Source: UBA12088 sp964568345 (lineage in GTDB: Bacteria; Patescibacteriota; Minisyncoccia; Phycocordibacterales; UBA12088). From it: a DNA stretch of 27,341 nucleotides. The notes under the pieces were generated by a model. The model saw only the letters and a list, made by a program, of their open reading frames with translations. It ran no database searches and had not been told where the DNA came from. The stretch's first letter is position 1; each line of letters begins with the position of its first letter. The translations under genes were made by a program, and so were the position numbers. The stretch covers positions 1-27,341 of the forward strand of contig CAZMPG010000016.1 of NCBI GenBank assembly GCA_964568345.1, given 5' to 3'. This document shows positions 13,626 to 20,274 of the stretch, in pieces.

Positions 13626-13800
13626 GGCGAGATTTTGTGATTGCTGTCTCTCTCCACGAGAGACGAACCATGATTTGTCTCGCCTCCTTTCGAGCATTTG
13701 CGTTGAGCGAATGTTGGGAAGGGGGGACTATTTAGATACTTTGCCCTGTTCGTTGGGTAGGGTAATTTAGTGCGGGTGTCCCCCTGTTCTTTCCCATGTC
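13626..13800 (+). repeat. RNA unit 5 (type B, diverged 3' module)
   Basis: Module I matches unit 3 (GTCTCTC 13646-13652/GAGAGAC 13658-13664). Module II loop matches unit 1 (TTGCGTTGAGCGAATG). The small module III hairpin is replaced by CCCT...AGGG, and the T run after TTCTTTC is replaced by CCCATG leading into the leader hairpin of the next gene. Confidence 0.8.
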
Positions 13801-13827
13801 CTCTTTTCGGAGGACGAACCATAGGAG
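13798..13827 (+). promoter_or_regulatory. Leader hairpin and ribosome-binding site of the IS110-like gene
   Basis: GTCCTC-ttttcg-GAGGAC (13798-13815) is followed by GAACCATAGGAG. The 10-mer GACGAACCAT (13813-13822) also follows the module I hairpin in units 3 and 5. AGGAG (13823-13827) lies six bases before ATG at 13834 and fixes that start. The leader therefore looks like a half unit fused to the ribosome-binding site. Confidence 0.65.
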
Positions 13828-13833
13828 AATCGC

Positions 13834-15105
13834 ATGAAAATGTTCGGTATCCGCCACCGTGTCAAGAAGACGGTAGACGGCGAGGCGCGGCCTACGCAGG
13901 TGTGCCGCCTCGATGAAGGCGGTGCAGCAACATGCTACGACCTCCCCGACGATCAGGCCGAGCTCGACTGGGTGTACGGTCGGTTTCCGATCGCACACCG
14001 CGCGGTCGAGGGTGGGGACGACCTCACCTCCTTCAAGCCCTGGCACGTGTCGTGGCGCAAGGTGCGCGAGGGTGAGGAGCCGCCGGAGCACCTCGTGAAG
14101 CGTGAGGGTAAGACACGCTTCATCGCTTCCCGGGTACCGGCTGCGTACGACGGTTTCCGGGCCGGAGACGCGGTGTACACGGCACTCGGTGGCTCGGGAG
14201 ACCGGCTCGCGCTTGCCATCACCGCGCTCGCACAGCGGGCCGGAGCGGGGAGTGTGTACCGTATACCGCCTCCTGCACTCGCCGCTCTGCGCGGCGTTTG
14301 CAGCAAGGAGAGCGATGCGCAGACACTCGTTAGGCTTGGCCGCGACAGGCCCGACCTCTTCTACCGGATGCGGCCGATTGACCGCGAGGTGGTCCTCATC
14401 CGCGAGCGGCTTCGCGAGCTCGTTGCGGCGATGAAGGACCGCATCGCGTGCGAGCAGCGGATGCACCAGCTCTTCATCGGCAAGGTGTTCTGCAATCCGC
14501 TCGACCTCACGGAAGCCGGGTACCTCGAGTGGGAGTACGAGGCGCGGAAAGCGACCGATACGGTGTATCGCGATCTCACCGCTCGCGAGCGAGCGTGCGA
14601 GCGGAGCCTCGTCGAGGCGCTCGAGGCGTCGCAGGTATACCGCGATGTATTCGAGCCGGTCGAGGGATGTGGTCCGCGTATCGCGGCTCGACTCATCGCG
14701 GCGATCCAGGACATGCGCCGCTTCAGGTACTGCGGCGGGCGGCAGGTCGGCATGCCGAAGCTCCGCGCGTTCTGCGGTGTGCATGTGCTCGAAGGGCGCT
14801 TCCCGCGGAAGCGCCACGGCGAGGTTGCCAACTGGTCGAAGGATGCGCGCCAGGCGCTGTACCTCTTCGCCGACCGATGCAATAAGCGGCCCGGATCGGT
14901 GTGGGGGCAGAAGCTCCGCGAATACAAGGCGGCGTACCGCGCCACCCACCCGGAGCCGTTGGTCGGGGAAGATGGTAAAAAGCGGTATACCGACGCGCAC
15001 ATACACAAAATGGCGTCGTGGAAGACTGCGGCGAAGTTCGTGGACTATGTCTACCGGACATGGATGCCGATAGCGTGCGCAAACGGCGATGGAGTCGCGT
15101 CGTAA
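13834..15105 (+). CDS. Divergent IS110-like (Transposase_20 domain) protein
   Basis: The 423-aa protein has the C-terminal IS110/IS116/IS902 domain: PVEGCGPRIAARLIAAIQDM (275-294), then RRF, then FCGVHVLEGRFPRKRHGEVA (313-332) and WSKDARQALYLFA. A helical coiled region lies at about 180-265. The N-terminal part aligns only loosely with the IS110 RuvC-like DEDD domain. Where family members have ID near the start it has FGIRHRV (4-10), where they have an E-x-T-G it has LGGSGD (118-123), and near the last acidic pair it has SKESDAQTL (157-165). The catalytic serine expected after the GL-P motif seems replaced (LEGRF). These are by-eye alignments. Proteins of this type are, to my knowledge, annotated as transposases in CPR genomes. 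No inverted-repeat ends or target duplications were found. Confidence 0.8.
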   Translation: MKMFGIRHRVKKTVDGEARPTQVCRLDEGGAATCYDLPDDQAELDWVYGRFPIAHRAVEGGDDLTSFKPWHVSWRKVREGEEPPEHLVKREGKTRFIASRVPAAYDGFRAGDAVYTALGGSGDRLALAITALAQRAGAGSVYRIPPPALAALRGVCSKESDAQTLVRLGRDRPDLFYRMRPIDREVVLIRERLRELVAAMKDRIACEQRMHQLFIGKVFCNPLDLTEAGYLEWEYEARKATDTVYRDLTARERACERSLVEALEASQVYRDVFEPVEGCGPRIAARLIAAIQDMRRFRYCGGRQVGMPKLRAFCGVHVLEGRFPRKRHGEVANWSKDARQALYLFADRCNKRPGSVWGQKLREYKAAYRATHPEPLVGEDGKKRYTDAHIHKMASWKTAAKFVDYVYRTWMPIACANGDGVAS

Positions 15106-15117
15106 CAATCTGTTCTC

Positions 15118-15190
15118 TGTGCGGGACTTTCATCTTTGTGATCGTGCCTATAGCACATCTTTGGAGGTCTTGTCCCGCACCTTTCAGGTG
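15118..15190 (+). ncRNA. Sixth, diverged copy of the 3' module downstream of the gene
   Basis: GTGCGGGAC (15119-15127) pairs perfectly with GTCCCGCAC (15172-15180), with an inner GTGC-ctata-GCAC hairpin (15144-15156), then CTTTCAG. The 3' side GGTCTTGTCCCGCACCTTTC matches the array's GGTCCTGTCCCCCGTTCTTT in most positions. It starts 13 bases after the IS110-like stop codon, so the gene is bracketed by related structures. Confidence 0.65.
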
Positions 15191-15241
15191 GCACAACGAG
15201 CGTTGCGGCACGTGAAGGGAATATTCTGGTCATCCCCCTCG

Positions 15242-16228
15242 CTATGGGGAGGATGGTGGGAGAGGGCGGTGTCGTTCGATGCCGCGAATCACTTCTGCTA
15301 CCTCCGCGGCGTTCTCGCACGCCATGAGCCTTGCGCGAAGCTCCGAGGCACCATCGAAGCCGTGCACGTACGCCTTGAAGTGCTTCCGCATGACCGCGAA
15401 GCTCTTGTGCGGCACGAGCGTCTCAAACGCCGTGCAGTGCTCGGCAAGCACCGCGAGCCGCTCATCGAGCGTCGGCGTGTACCCGCGGAAGAACCAGGGG
15501 TTGCCGAAGATTCCCCGCCCCACCATGACACCGTCCGCTCCTGACTGCGCCGCTTTATCTCGCGCATCGGTAAGCGACACAACATCACCGTTCCCGATGA
15601 TGTGGGTGGTACTCCCCAGTGTGTTGCGAATACTGACCGCCTCTTGCACGTGCTCCCACCGAGCAGGTACCTCGGAGAGCTCTGCCCGCGTGCGGGCGTG
15701 TATCGTGATGGCTGCCGGTTCTTCCTTGAGGAGCTCGGGGAGCCAGGTAGCGAGGTCGTCCCTGCGGTACCCGATACGGGTCTTCACCGACACGGGGATG
15801 CGTTCGCCGACCGCCTCTTTCGTTGCACGGATGAGCTCTCGCGCGCGGGCGGGGTCTTTCATGAGCGCCGCGCCAGCCCCCTGCCTTTCGACCGCGTGGT
15901 CGGGGCAGCCCATGTTGAGATCAACACCGTCGAAACCAAGGTCGGCGACAAGGCGTGCGCCGTACGCGATCATGGCGGGGTTGCTCGAGAAGAGCTGCGC
16001 GACGATGGGGTGTTCCTCTGGTGCGTACACCAGGTCGCGCATGAGGGGGTTCTCGGCGTCGGGGAGGCGCTGCACCTCACGGGTGTGGTAGAGGCCGTCT
16101 GCGGAAACGAATTCGGTCCAGAGTACGTCTGGCTTCCCGTACGTTGCGATAATATGCCGAAACGCTGCGTCGGTGACATCCGCCATCGGCGCAAGCATAA
16201 GGTAGGGGCGAGGGAGGGTGGACCACAT
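15242..16228 (-). CDS. dus: tRNA-dihydrouridine synthase
   Basis: The 328-aa protein is a flavin-dependent Dus enzyme that reduces uridine to dihydrouridine in tRNA. It has the N-terminal LAPMADVTDAAFR, the catalytic-cysteine motif VDLNMGCPD with C108, the FMN-binding VSVKTRIGY (K149), the H177-A-R-T-R motif, NGDV, and the phosphate-binding GRGIFGNPWFF. Its length is near the usual 320-340 aa. ATG at 16228 (MWSTLPRPYLMLAPMADVTD) follows a purine/pyrimidine repeat and is chosen because the TIM-barrel first strand begins at residue 9. Which of DusA, B or C it matches is not resolved; B-like is most probable. Confidence 0.92.
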   Translation of the reverse strand: MWSTLPRPYLMLAPMADVTDAAFRHIIATYGKPDVLWTEFVSADGLYHTREVQRLPDAENPLMRDLVYAPEEHPIVAQLFSSNPAMIAYGARLVADLGFDGVDLNMGCPDHAVERQGAGAALMKDPARARELIRATKEAVGERIPVSVKTRIGYRRDDLATWLPELLKEEPAAITIHARTRAELSEVPARWEHVQEAVSIRNTLGSTTHIIGNGDVVSLTDARDKAAQSGADGVMVGRGIFGNPWFFRGYTPTLDERLAVLAEHCTAFETLVPHKSFAVMRKHFKAYVHGFDGASELRARLMACENAAEVAEVIRGIERHRPLPPSSP

Positions 16229-16330
16229 ATGAGAGAAAAGAGATAAGAAAAAAGGAGAAAGGGGAAAGAGTAAAGAAACGACATGCCCCTACGTCTGTTC
16301 TTTTCTCTTTTCTCTTCTTACTTTTCTCTC
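16229..16330. repeat. GA/CT-rich inverted repeat D
   Basis: Purine arm from GAGAGAAAAGAGATAAG to AAAGGGGAAAGAG, loop AAGAAACGACATGCCCCTACG, and a pyrimidine arm with TTCTTTTCTCTTTTCTC. The core AGAGTAAAGAAACGACAT matches repeat C exactly and TACGTCTGT follows in both. The pyrimidine arm encodes the last residues (REK) and stop of the Clp-like gene. Confidence 0.8.
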
Positions 16331-18798
16331 GCACCATACCGCGCAATATCCTCCGGCGCAACGGTGAGCGTATCGCCGGGGGCAAGGGTGTCGGCGAGGA
16401 TGCGGTCGGCGACGAGCTGCTCGACGGTGTCATGGATGGCGCGGGTGAGTGGACGGCCGCCGTTCTTGACGTCGTAGCCTACCTGTGCCACTGCACGCAC
16501 GAGCGGCTCATCTACGACAAGCTCGATGCCCTTCTCGGCATGGAGCCGCCGCTTGAGCGCGAGGAGCTGGAGCCGAGTCACGTCGTCTGCTTGCGCGGTG
16601 TTGAGCGGCTTGAACACCACGATATCGTCGAAGCGATTCAGAAGCTCGGGGCGGAATGCGTGTGTGGTGATAAGGTGCTCAACGAGTGCCTCGCGTGAGA
16701 GTGTGCTGCCGTGCTCGGTGGTCTGCCACACCAGGTCTGCACCGGCGTTTGAGGTCGCTATGATGACAAGCGAGCGTGCGCTCACCACCCCTGCTGCCGC
16801 ATCAGTGTAGCAGCCTTCGTCGAGGATTTGGAGGAAGAGGTCGTGCACCGACTGGTCGGCTTTCTCGAACTCGTCGAGGAGGAGCACGCCGTAGGGCTGC
16901 TCCTCGATGCTGCCCGCGAGAGCGCCCGGCTCATTGGTGCGTGGTGAGCCTATGAGGTGCTCGAGCGCCTCGGGCCCCTGGTACTCGGACATGTCGAGGC
17001 GGATCATGCGCCCGGGATCGTGGAAGAGCGCTTCGGCGAGCGCTTTTGCTGTCTCGGTCTTGCCTACGCCGGTTGGCCCCAGGAAGAGGAAGGTGCCGAC
17101 CGGCTTTTGACTGTTCCCTACCCCGCTCCGTGCCCGCCGAATAGCGCGGGCTATGGCGCTAACCGCTTCATCTTGACCCACCACCCGCTCGTGGAGGAGC
17201 TGCTCGAGTCCGGTGAGGGTGTCGCGTTCCTCCTTCGTGGGGGTGCCGACCGGTACGCCGGTCTTCGCGCGAACGAGCTCCTCGACGTCCCCTGTAGACA
17301 CCTGCTCATGCCCTGCGCCCACCGCCTCTGCAACCACCTCCTCGAGGAGGTCGAACGCTTTATCGGGCATCGAGCCGGTTGGGAAGCAGCGCTCGGCGAG
17401 GCGGACCATTGCCTCAAGCGCGGGGATGGTGCAGGTGACGCCCACTGCCTCCTCACGGCGGTACGCCCGCTGCTCGAGGAGGTCGAGCGTCCCTCCCGAG
17501 GAGAGGTGCCGCATGTGCACGACGTCGCAGGTCTGCATGAGGCGTGCGTCCTCGGCGAGGTGGTTGTGGAACGAGCGCTCGTCGGCAAGGAGCACGGCTT
17601 GGAGGCCCGAGGAAGAGAGGTATGGTACGAGGAGGTCGGTGAGGTCGGTACCGACCGTTGCGGCGCTCGCGAGCGCATTCGGGAAGCGGTCAATACAGAC
17701 GACCGTGTTGCCCGCGTGGAGCGCCTGGTCGAGCATGCCGCGGACCACGGTCTCGAATGCAGCCTTGCTCCCGCCGGTTGAGGTGAAGAGGAGCTCGAGG
17801 TCAACGAGGAAGAACTGTTTCGACTCGAGGAGGGGGAGTGTGTGTCCGGCGAGGACCTTGTGGTAGAGCTGCGCGACCTTGGTGCGGAGGCCGAGAAGGT
17901 CGCTCCCGACGAAGAGCGCGTTTGCCTGATGGCCGCGTGCGAGCACTCGCTCGAGGTCTTCGACCTCGTCGTGTTCAGCGCGGTGGGTCATGCGCGCTGC
18001 GTCCCACACGGGGTCGTGCGCAAGGTCATGGCCGAAGCGACGGAGGAGTGTCGTCTCGCCGTACCCCCACGTCTTACCGAGGCCGGGGATGCGCCCGAGG
18101 CTATCGCGCGACCAGAAGCGGTGGGCAAGCCGCTCCTCCTCACCGATGCGCTCGACCCACCGCGCGGCCTCGACGCACTGCTCGGTAGTGCAGTCGTCAC
18201 GCGCGAGCGCAGTAGTAAGCGCGGGATCGGCCGCAAGGAGCGCCGCGACGTAGACGGGGAGCGTTATCGGCTGGTCGTCGGGGAATACGAGGTCTTTGGT
18301 GGGTACGGCGTGGTGATCTTCGAAGAACGCCTCGAATGACTCTTCGCGCATGCCGGCTCGGAAGAGCACCTCCTGTCCGTACCCCTCGTCGAGGAAGCCC
18401 CCTGTCGCATCGCCTGGCTGTGTGCGGGCCACCAAGGCCCCCACTTCCCAGCTCACCCCGGGCGCAGGATAGCCTGGCTCGGCGATGTCGTGCTCGAGTG
18501 CGCGGAAGTAGTACGAACGGTGGAATGCGTTGAGGACACTCACCACGAAGAGCACCGAGAGTGTGACGAGGAACACCCCGAAGACCTTGTACGCCGCGCC
18601 AGCGAGGAGCCCCGTGCCGGGGAAGCCGTCCATGCGTCCGGCAGCGAGGCACACGACGGTGAGCGCAAAGAGCGCCACGACGGCACCGGTGAGCTGCCGC
18701 ATGAGGTGCTCGCGCCGCTCGCGGGGGAATACACTCCGGAGGAGGAGTGCGGGAGCGTACTGGTCTGTCACTTTCGCGGAGAGGTCGGCGTACTGCAT
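16318..18798 (-). CDS. Membrane-anchored Clp-like AAA+ ATPase
   Basis: The 826-aa protein has two transmembrane segments (about 36-54 and 64-90), a region of unknown fold, a degenerate first AAA+ module and an intact second one. The second has Walker A GPTGVGKT (574-581), Walker B LLLDEFEKA (639-647), sensor TSNAG and the ClpB/C-type C-terminal region NGGRPLTRAIHDTVEQLVAD. In the first module the P-loop position reads GSDLLGLR (298-305), without GKT, and the Walker B position reads FFLVDLELLF. It is therefore a Hsp100/ClpC-like unfoldase tied to the membrane with only one functional ATPase site. No protease partner gene is adjacent. The gene before it encodes a small membrane protein, six bases away. 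Confidence 0.85.
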   Translation of the reverse strand: MQYADLSAKVTDQYAPALLLRSVFPRERREHLMRQLTGAVVALFALTVVCLAAGRMDGFPGTGLLAGAAYKVFGVFLVTLSVLFVVSVLNAFHRSYYFRALEHDIAEPGYPAPGVSWEVGALVARTQPGDATGGFLDEGYGQEVLFRAGMREESFEAFFEDHHAVPTKDLVFPDDQPITLPVYVAALLAADPALTTALARDDCTTEQCVEAARWVERIGEEERLAHRFWSRDSLGRIPGLGKTWGYGETTLLRRFGHDLAHDPVWDAARMTHRAEHDEVEDLERVLARGHQANALFVGSDLLGLRTKVAQLYHKVLAGHTLPLLESKQFFLVDLELLFTSTGGSKAAFETVVRGMLDQALHAGNTVVCIDRFPNALASAATVGTDLTDLLVPYLSSSGLQAVLLADERSFHNHLAEDARLMQTCDVVHMRHLSSGGTLDLLEQRAYRREEAVGVTCTIPALEAMVRLAERCFPTGSMPDKAFDLLEEVVAEAVGAGHEQVSTGDVEELVRAKTGVPVGTPTKEERDTLTGLEQLLHERVVGQDEAVSAIARAIRRARSGVGNSQKPVGTFLFLGPTGVGKTETAKALAEALFHDPGRMIRLDMSEYQGPEALEHLIGSPRTNEPGALAGSIEEQPYGVLLLDEFEKADQSVHDLFLQILDEGCYTDAAAGVVSARSLVIIATSNAGADLVWQTTEHGSTLSREALVEHLITTHAFRPELLNRFDDIVVFKPLNTAQADDVTRLQLLALKRRLHAEKGIELVVDEPLVRAVAQVGYDVKNGGRPLTRAIHDTVEQLVADRILADTLAPGDTLTVAPEDIARYGAREK

Positions 18799-18804
18799 GG
18801 GCTT

Positions 18805-19194
18805 CTAGGCGGTGAGGATGAGGAGGACGCCGGTCGTCGTGGCAATAGCGACGAGGAGTGGTGCGAGGAGCCAGAGGACAAACGAGAACACCCCGATGAG
18901 TACGGTGAGGAAGAGTGCCACGACGCCGAGCACGATGAGGATGCTCCTGAGGAGTGCGCCGACAAGGCGCATCATGCTGTTCGCCACGATGGTTTCCGCC
19001 CATGCTTCCGGGTGCTCGATGTCGAACGGGAGCGATTCGTTGAGGCGGTGGAACGGCACGAACAGGGTGCGTGCCATGAGGCCTATCGAGAAGAATTCCT
19101 GGATGAACCAGACGAAGTTCCCCACGATGCCGATGTGGTCGCGGAGCGCGTACGTGTAGTGCCAGCGCAGGTACGAGAACGCAAGCGGGAGCAT
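18805..19194 (-). CDS. Small membrane protein paired with the Clp-like ATPase
   Basis: The 129-aa protein (ATG at 19194, MLPLAFSYLRWHYTYALRDH) has amphipathic N-terminal segments (VWFIQEFFSIGLMARTLFVP) and two C-terminal hydrophobic segments (LVGALLRSILIVLGVVALFL and FSFVLWLLAPLLVAIATT). A TTG start at 19203 is possible. It lies six bases upstream of the Clp-like gene and is almost certainly co-transcribed, so a shared membrane complex is likely. I do not know a named family; I believe the pair occurs in other CPR genomes. A TATACT box (19213-19208) lies just upstream. Confidence 0.7.
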   Translation of the reverse strand: MLPLAFSYLRWHYTYALRDHIGIVGNFVWFIQEFFSIGLMARTLFVPFHRLNESLPFDIEHPEAWAETIVANSMMRLVGALLRSILIVLGVVALFLTVLIGVFSFVLWLLAPLLVAIATTTGVLLILTA

Positions 19195-19207
19195 ACGGTA
19201 CAATATC

Positions 19208-19213
19208 AGTATA
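19208..19213 (-). promoter_or_regulatory. -10 box TATACT upstream of the Clp operon
   Basis: TATACT on the minus strand lies four bases before a TTG and 13 before the ATG at 19194. It gives a leaderless or very short leader, similar to other genes here. Confidence 0.45.
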
Positions 19214-19223
19214 GCATGGGACG

Positions 19224-19402
19224 AGGGAGAAAAGAGGAAAGAGGAAAGAACGTGACGTCGTTTCTTTTTACCCTAGGGCCTACGTAAAATCCTGGCGATT
19301 TTGAGCGTTCAAGCCGCGAATTCCGCATTGCACCGGCCTTGCTTTAAGCCATATTTGCTCATTTTGCGTAGGTCCTATTCTTTTCTCTTTCCTCTTTCTA
19401 CT
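19224..19402. repeat. GA/CT-rich inverted repeat E with an inserted structured element
   Basis: A purine arm (19227-19250) and pyrimidine arm (19378-19402) flank the loop motif GTCGTTTCTTT. Unlike its relatives, this copy holds about 100 extra bases bounded by an inverted repeat GGGCCTACGTAAAAT (19276-19290)/ATTTTGCGTAGGTCC (19361-19375), two positions short of perfect. It looks like one mobile repeat nested in another. It separates the Clp operon from ftsQ-like and serS. Confidence 0.7.
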
Positions 19403-19404
19403 TT

Positions 19405-20274
19405 TCACTCCGCCTCCGTCTCATACTTCACAAACACCTTCGGTGCAAAGCGCAGGTCAACGTAGGCGATAGGTCGCGTGCGGTCGAGTGTGTCGCGGGC
19501 GGTGACGGCGGTAATGCGCCGCACGAGCTCTGCCACCGCTTCGGTGCGGGGAGCGATGATGCGCAGCCCGTCCACGGTGTAGAGCTCGATGTCGCGTTCG
19601 TCAACGATGAGGAGCGCCTGGAGCGGCGTGGTGCTCGCAAGCGCTTGGTAGAGCTCTGCAAGGTGGGGAAAATCTCCGGGTTCGAGGAATTGCTGCCCGA
19701 TGGGGGTGCCGTGCGTGAGCGATCCATAGTAGCGGGGGTAGATGGTGCCGGTGAAGAGCGGCGCCTGTGCGTAGAGGTAGCCGGTGGCGTCGAGGAAGTA
19801 GCAGGTACCCCAGAACTCCTCGCGCTGAGAGCTGGCGGGGAGTGCGCGCTCGTGTGCGACAGGTGGCACGACGTCGCCGCACCAGAGCGCCTGCGGGGTA
19901 CGCTCGGCAAGGGTGACCTGTACCACGCGCGGTGACGACCGCTCCACCGTAGCCGATGCAATGCGTGGGAACGCCGCAGTGAGCGCGCTCGCGAGCTCCG
20001 CGCGGGAGAACAGCGCCACCGAGTCAGCGGGGAGGAAACCGAGAACCGTACGGTGGAGGTGCTCGGTGGCTACTGCCGTGACGTCAGGCACGGTGAGCGC
20101 ACCATCCGTTGTGACGTGGATAGCCGTGATACGGAGAAGTGGGTGCCGAAGTGCGCCTACGGTGAGCGCACAAGCGATGAGCATACCGCTCACGGTGAGC
20201 GTCACCTGCACGACGCGGAGGGCTCGGGCGCGCTTACGCCCCGTTGGCGAGCGAAATACCCGTGCCCCGATCAT
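19405..20274 (-). CDS. FtsQ/DivIB-like cell-division protein
   Basis: The 289-aa protein (ATG at 20274) has a basic cytoplasmic tail (SPTGRKRARALRVVQ), one transmembrane helix at about residues 24-46, and a POTRA-like domain (LRITAIHVTTDGALTVPDVT to VVQVTLAERTPQALWC). A beta domain follows with GYLYAQAPLF and HLAELYQALAS. This is the layout of FtsQ/DivIB. In the divisome, FtsQ links early and late proteins. Its start overlaps the serS stop by four bases (ATGA), so the two are translationally coupled. Identification is by architecture; confidence is moderate. Confidence 0.7.
   Translation of the reverse strand: MIGARVFRSPTGRKRARALRVVQVTLTVSGMLIACALTVGALRHPLLRITAIHVTTDGALTVPDVTAVATEHLHRTVLGFLPADSVALFSRAELASALTAAFPRIASATVERSSPRVVQVTLAERTPQALWCGDVVPPVAHERALPASSQREEFWGTCYFLDATGYLYAQAPLFTGTIYPRYYGSLTHGTPIGQQFLEPGDFPHLAELYQALASTTPLQALLIVDERDIELYTVDGLRIIAPRTEAVAELVRRITAVTARDTLDRTRPIAYVDLRFAPKVFVKYETEAE

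Larger units (their letters stand above)
12926..13800 (+). ncRNA. Tandem array of five structured RNA-like units
   Basis: Five units of 182, 170, 175, 172 and about 175 bases share one architecture. Module I is a stem GGCGAGA/TCTCGCC around a variable loop with its own hairpin. Module II is CCCCCTTCC or a variant pairing with GGAAGGGGG. Module III is GGGGGAC/GTCCCCC around ACCTG-loop-CAGGT, followed by TTCTTTCAG and a T run. The changes between copies keep the stems: unit 4 extends the small stem to CCACCTG/CAGGTGG and unit 1 to ACCTGTT/AACAGGT. This indicates selection on RNA (or single-strand DNA) structure. No open frame in it is convincing. It lies directly upstream of an IS110-like gene, where bridge RNAs are encoded in that family. 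Confidence 0.75.

Noticed and set aside
12926..13800. CRISPR array
   Set aside because: Repeats are about 175 bp, with no short direct repeats and uniform spacers, and no cas genes are nearby.
13133..13822. Minus- and plus-strand frames inside the array (similar proteins repeated several times, starting MVRLSWRETAITKSRQKLKE)
   Set aside because: They arise from the tandem repetition itself, overlap each other, and the stem-preserving changes argue for RNA structure.
13732..15108. 458-aa minus-strand frame opposite the IS110-like gene
   Set aside because: Shadow of a GC-rich gene; no family resemblance, and the plus frame has clear IS110 motifs and a ribosome-binding site.
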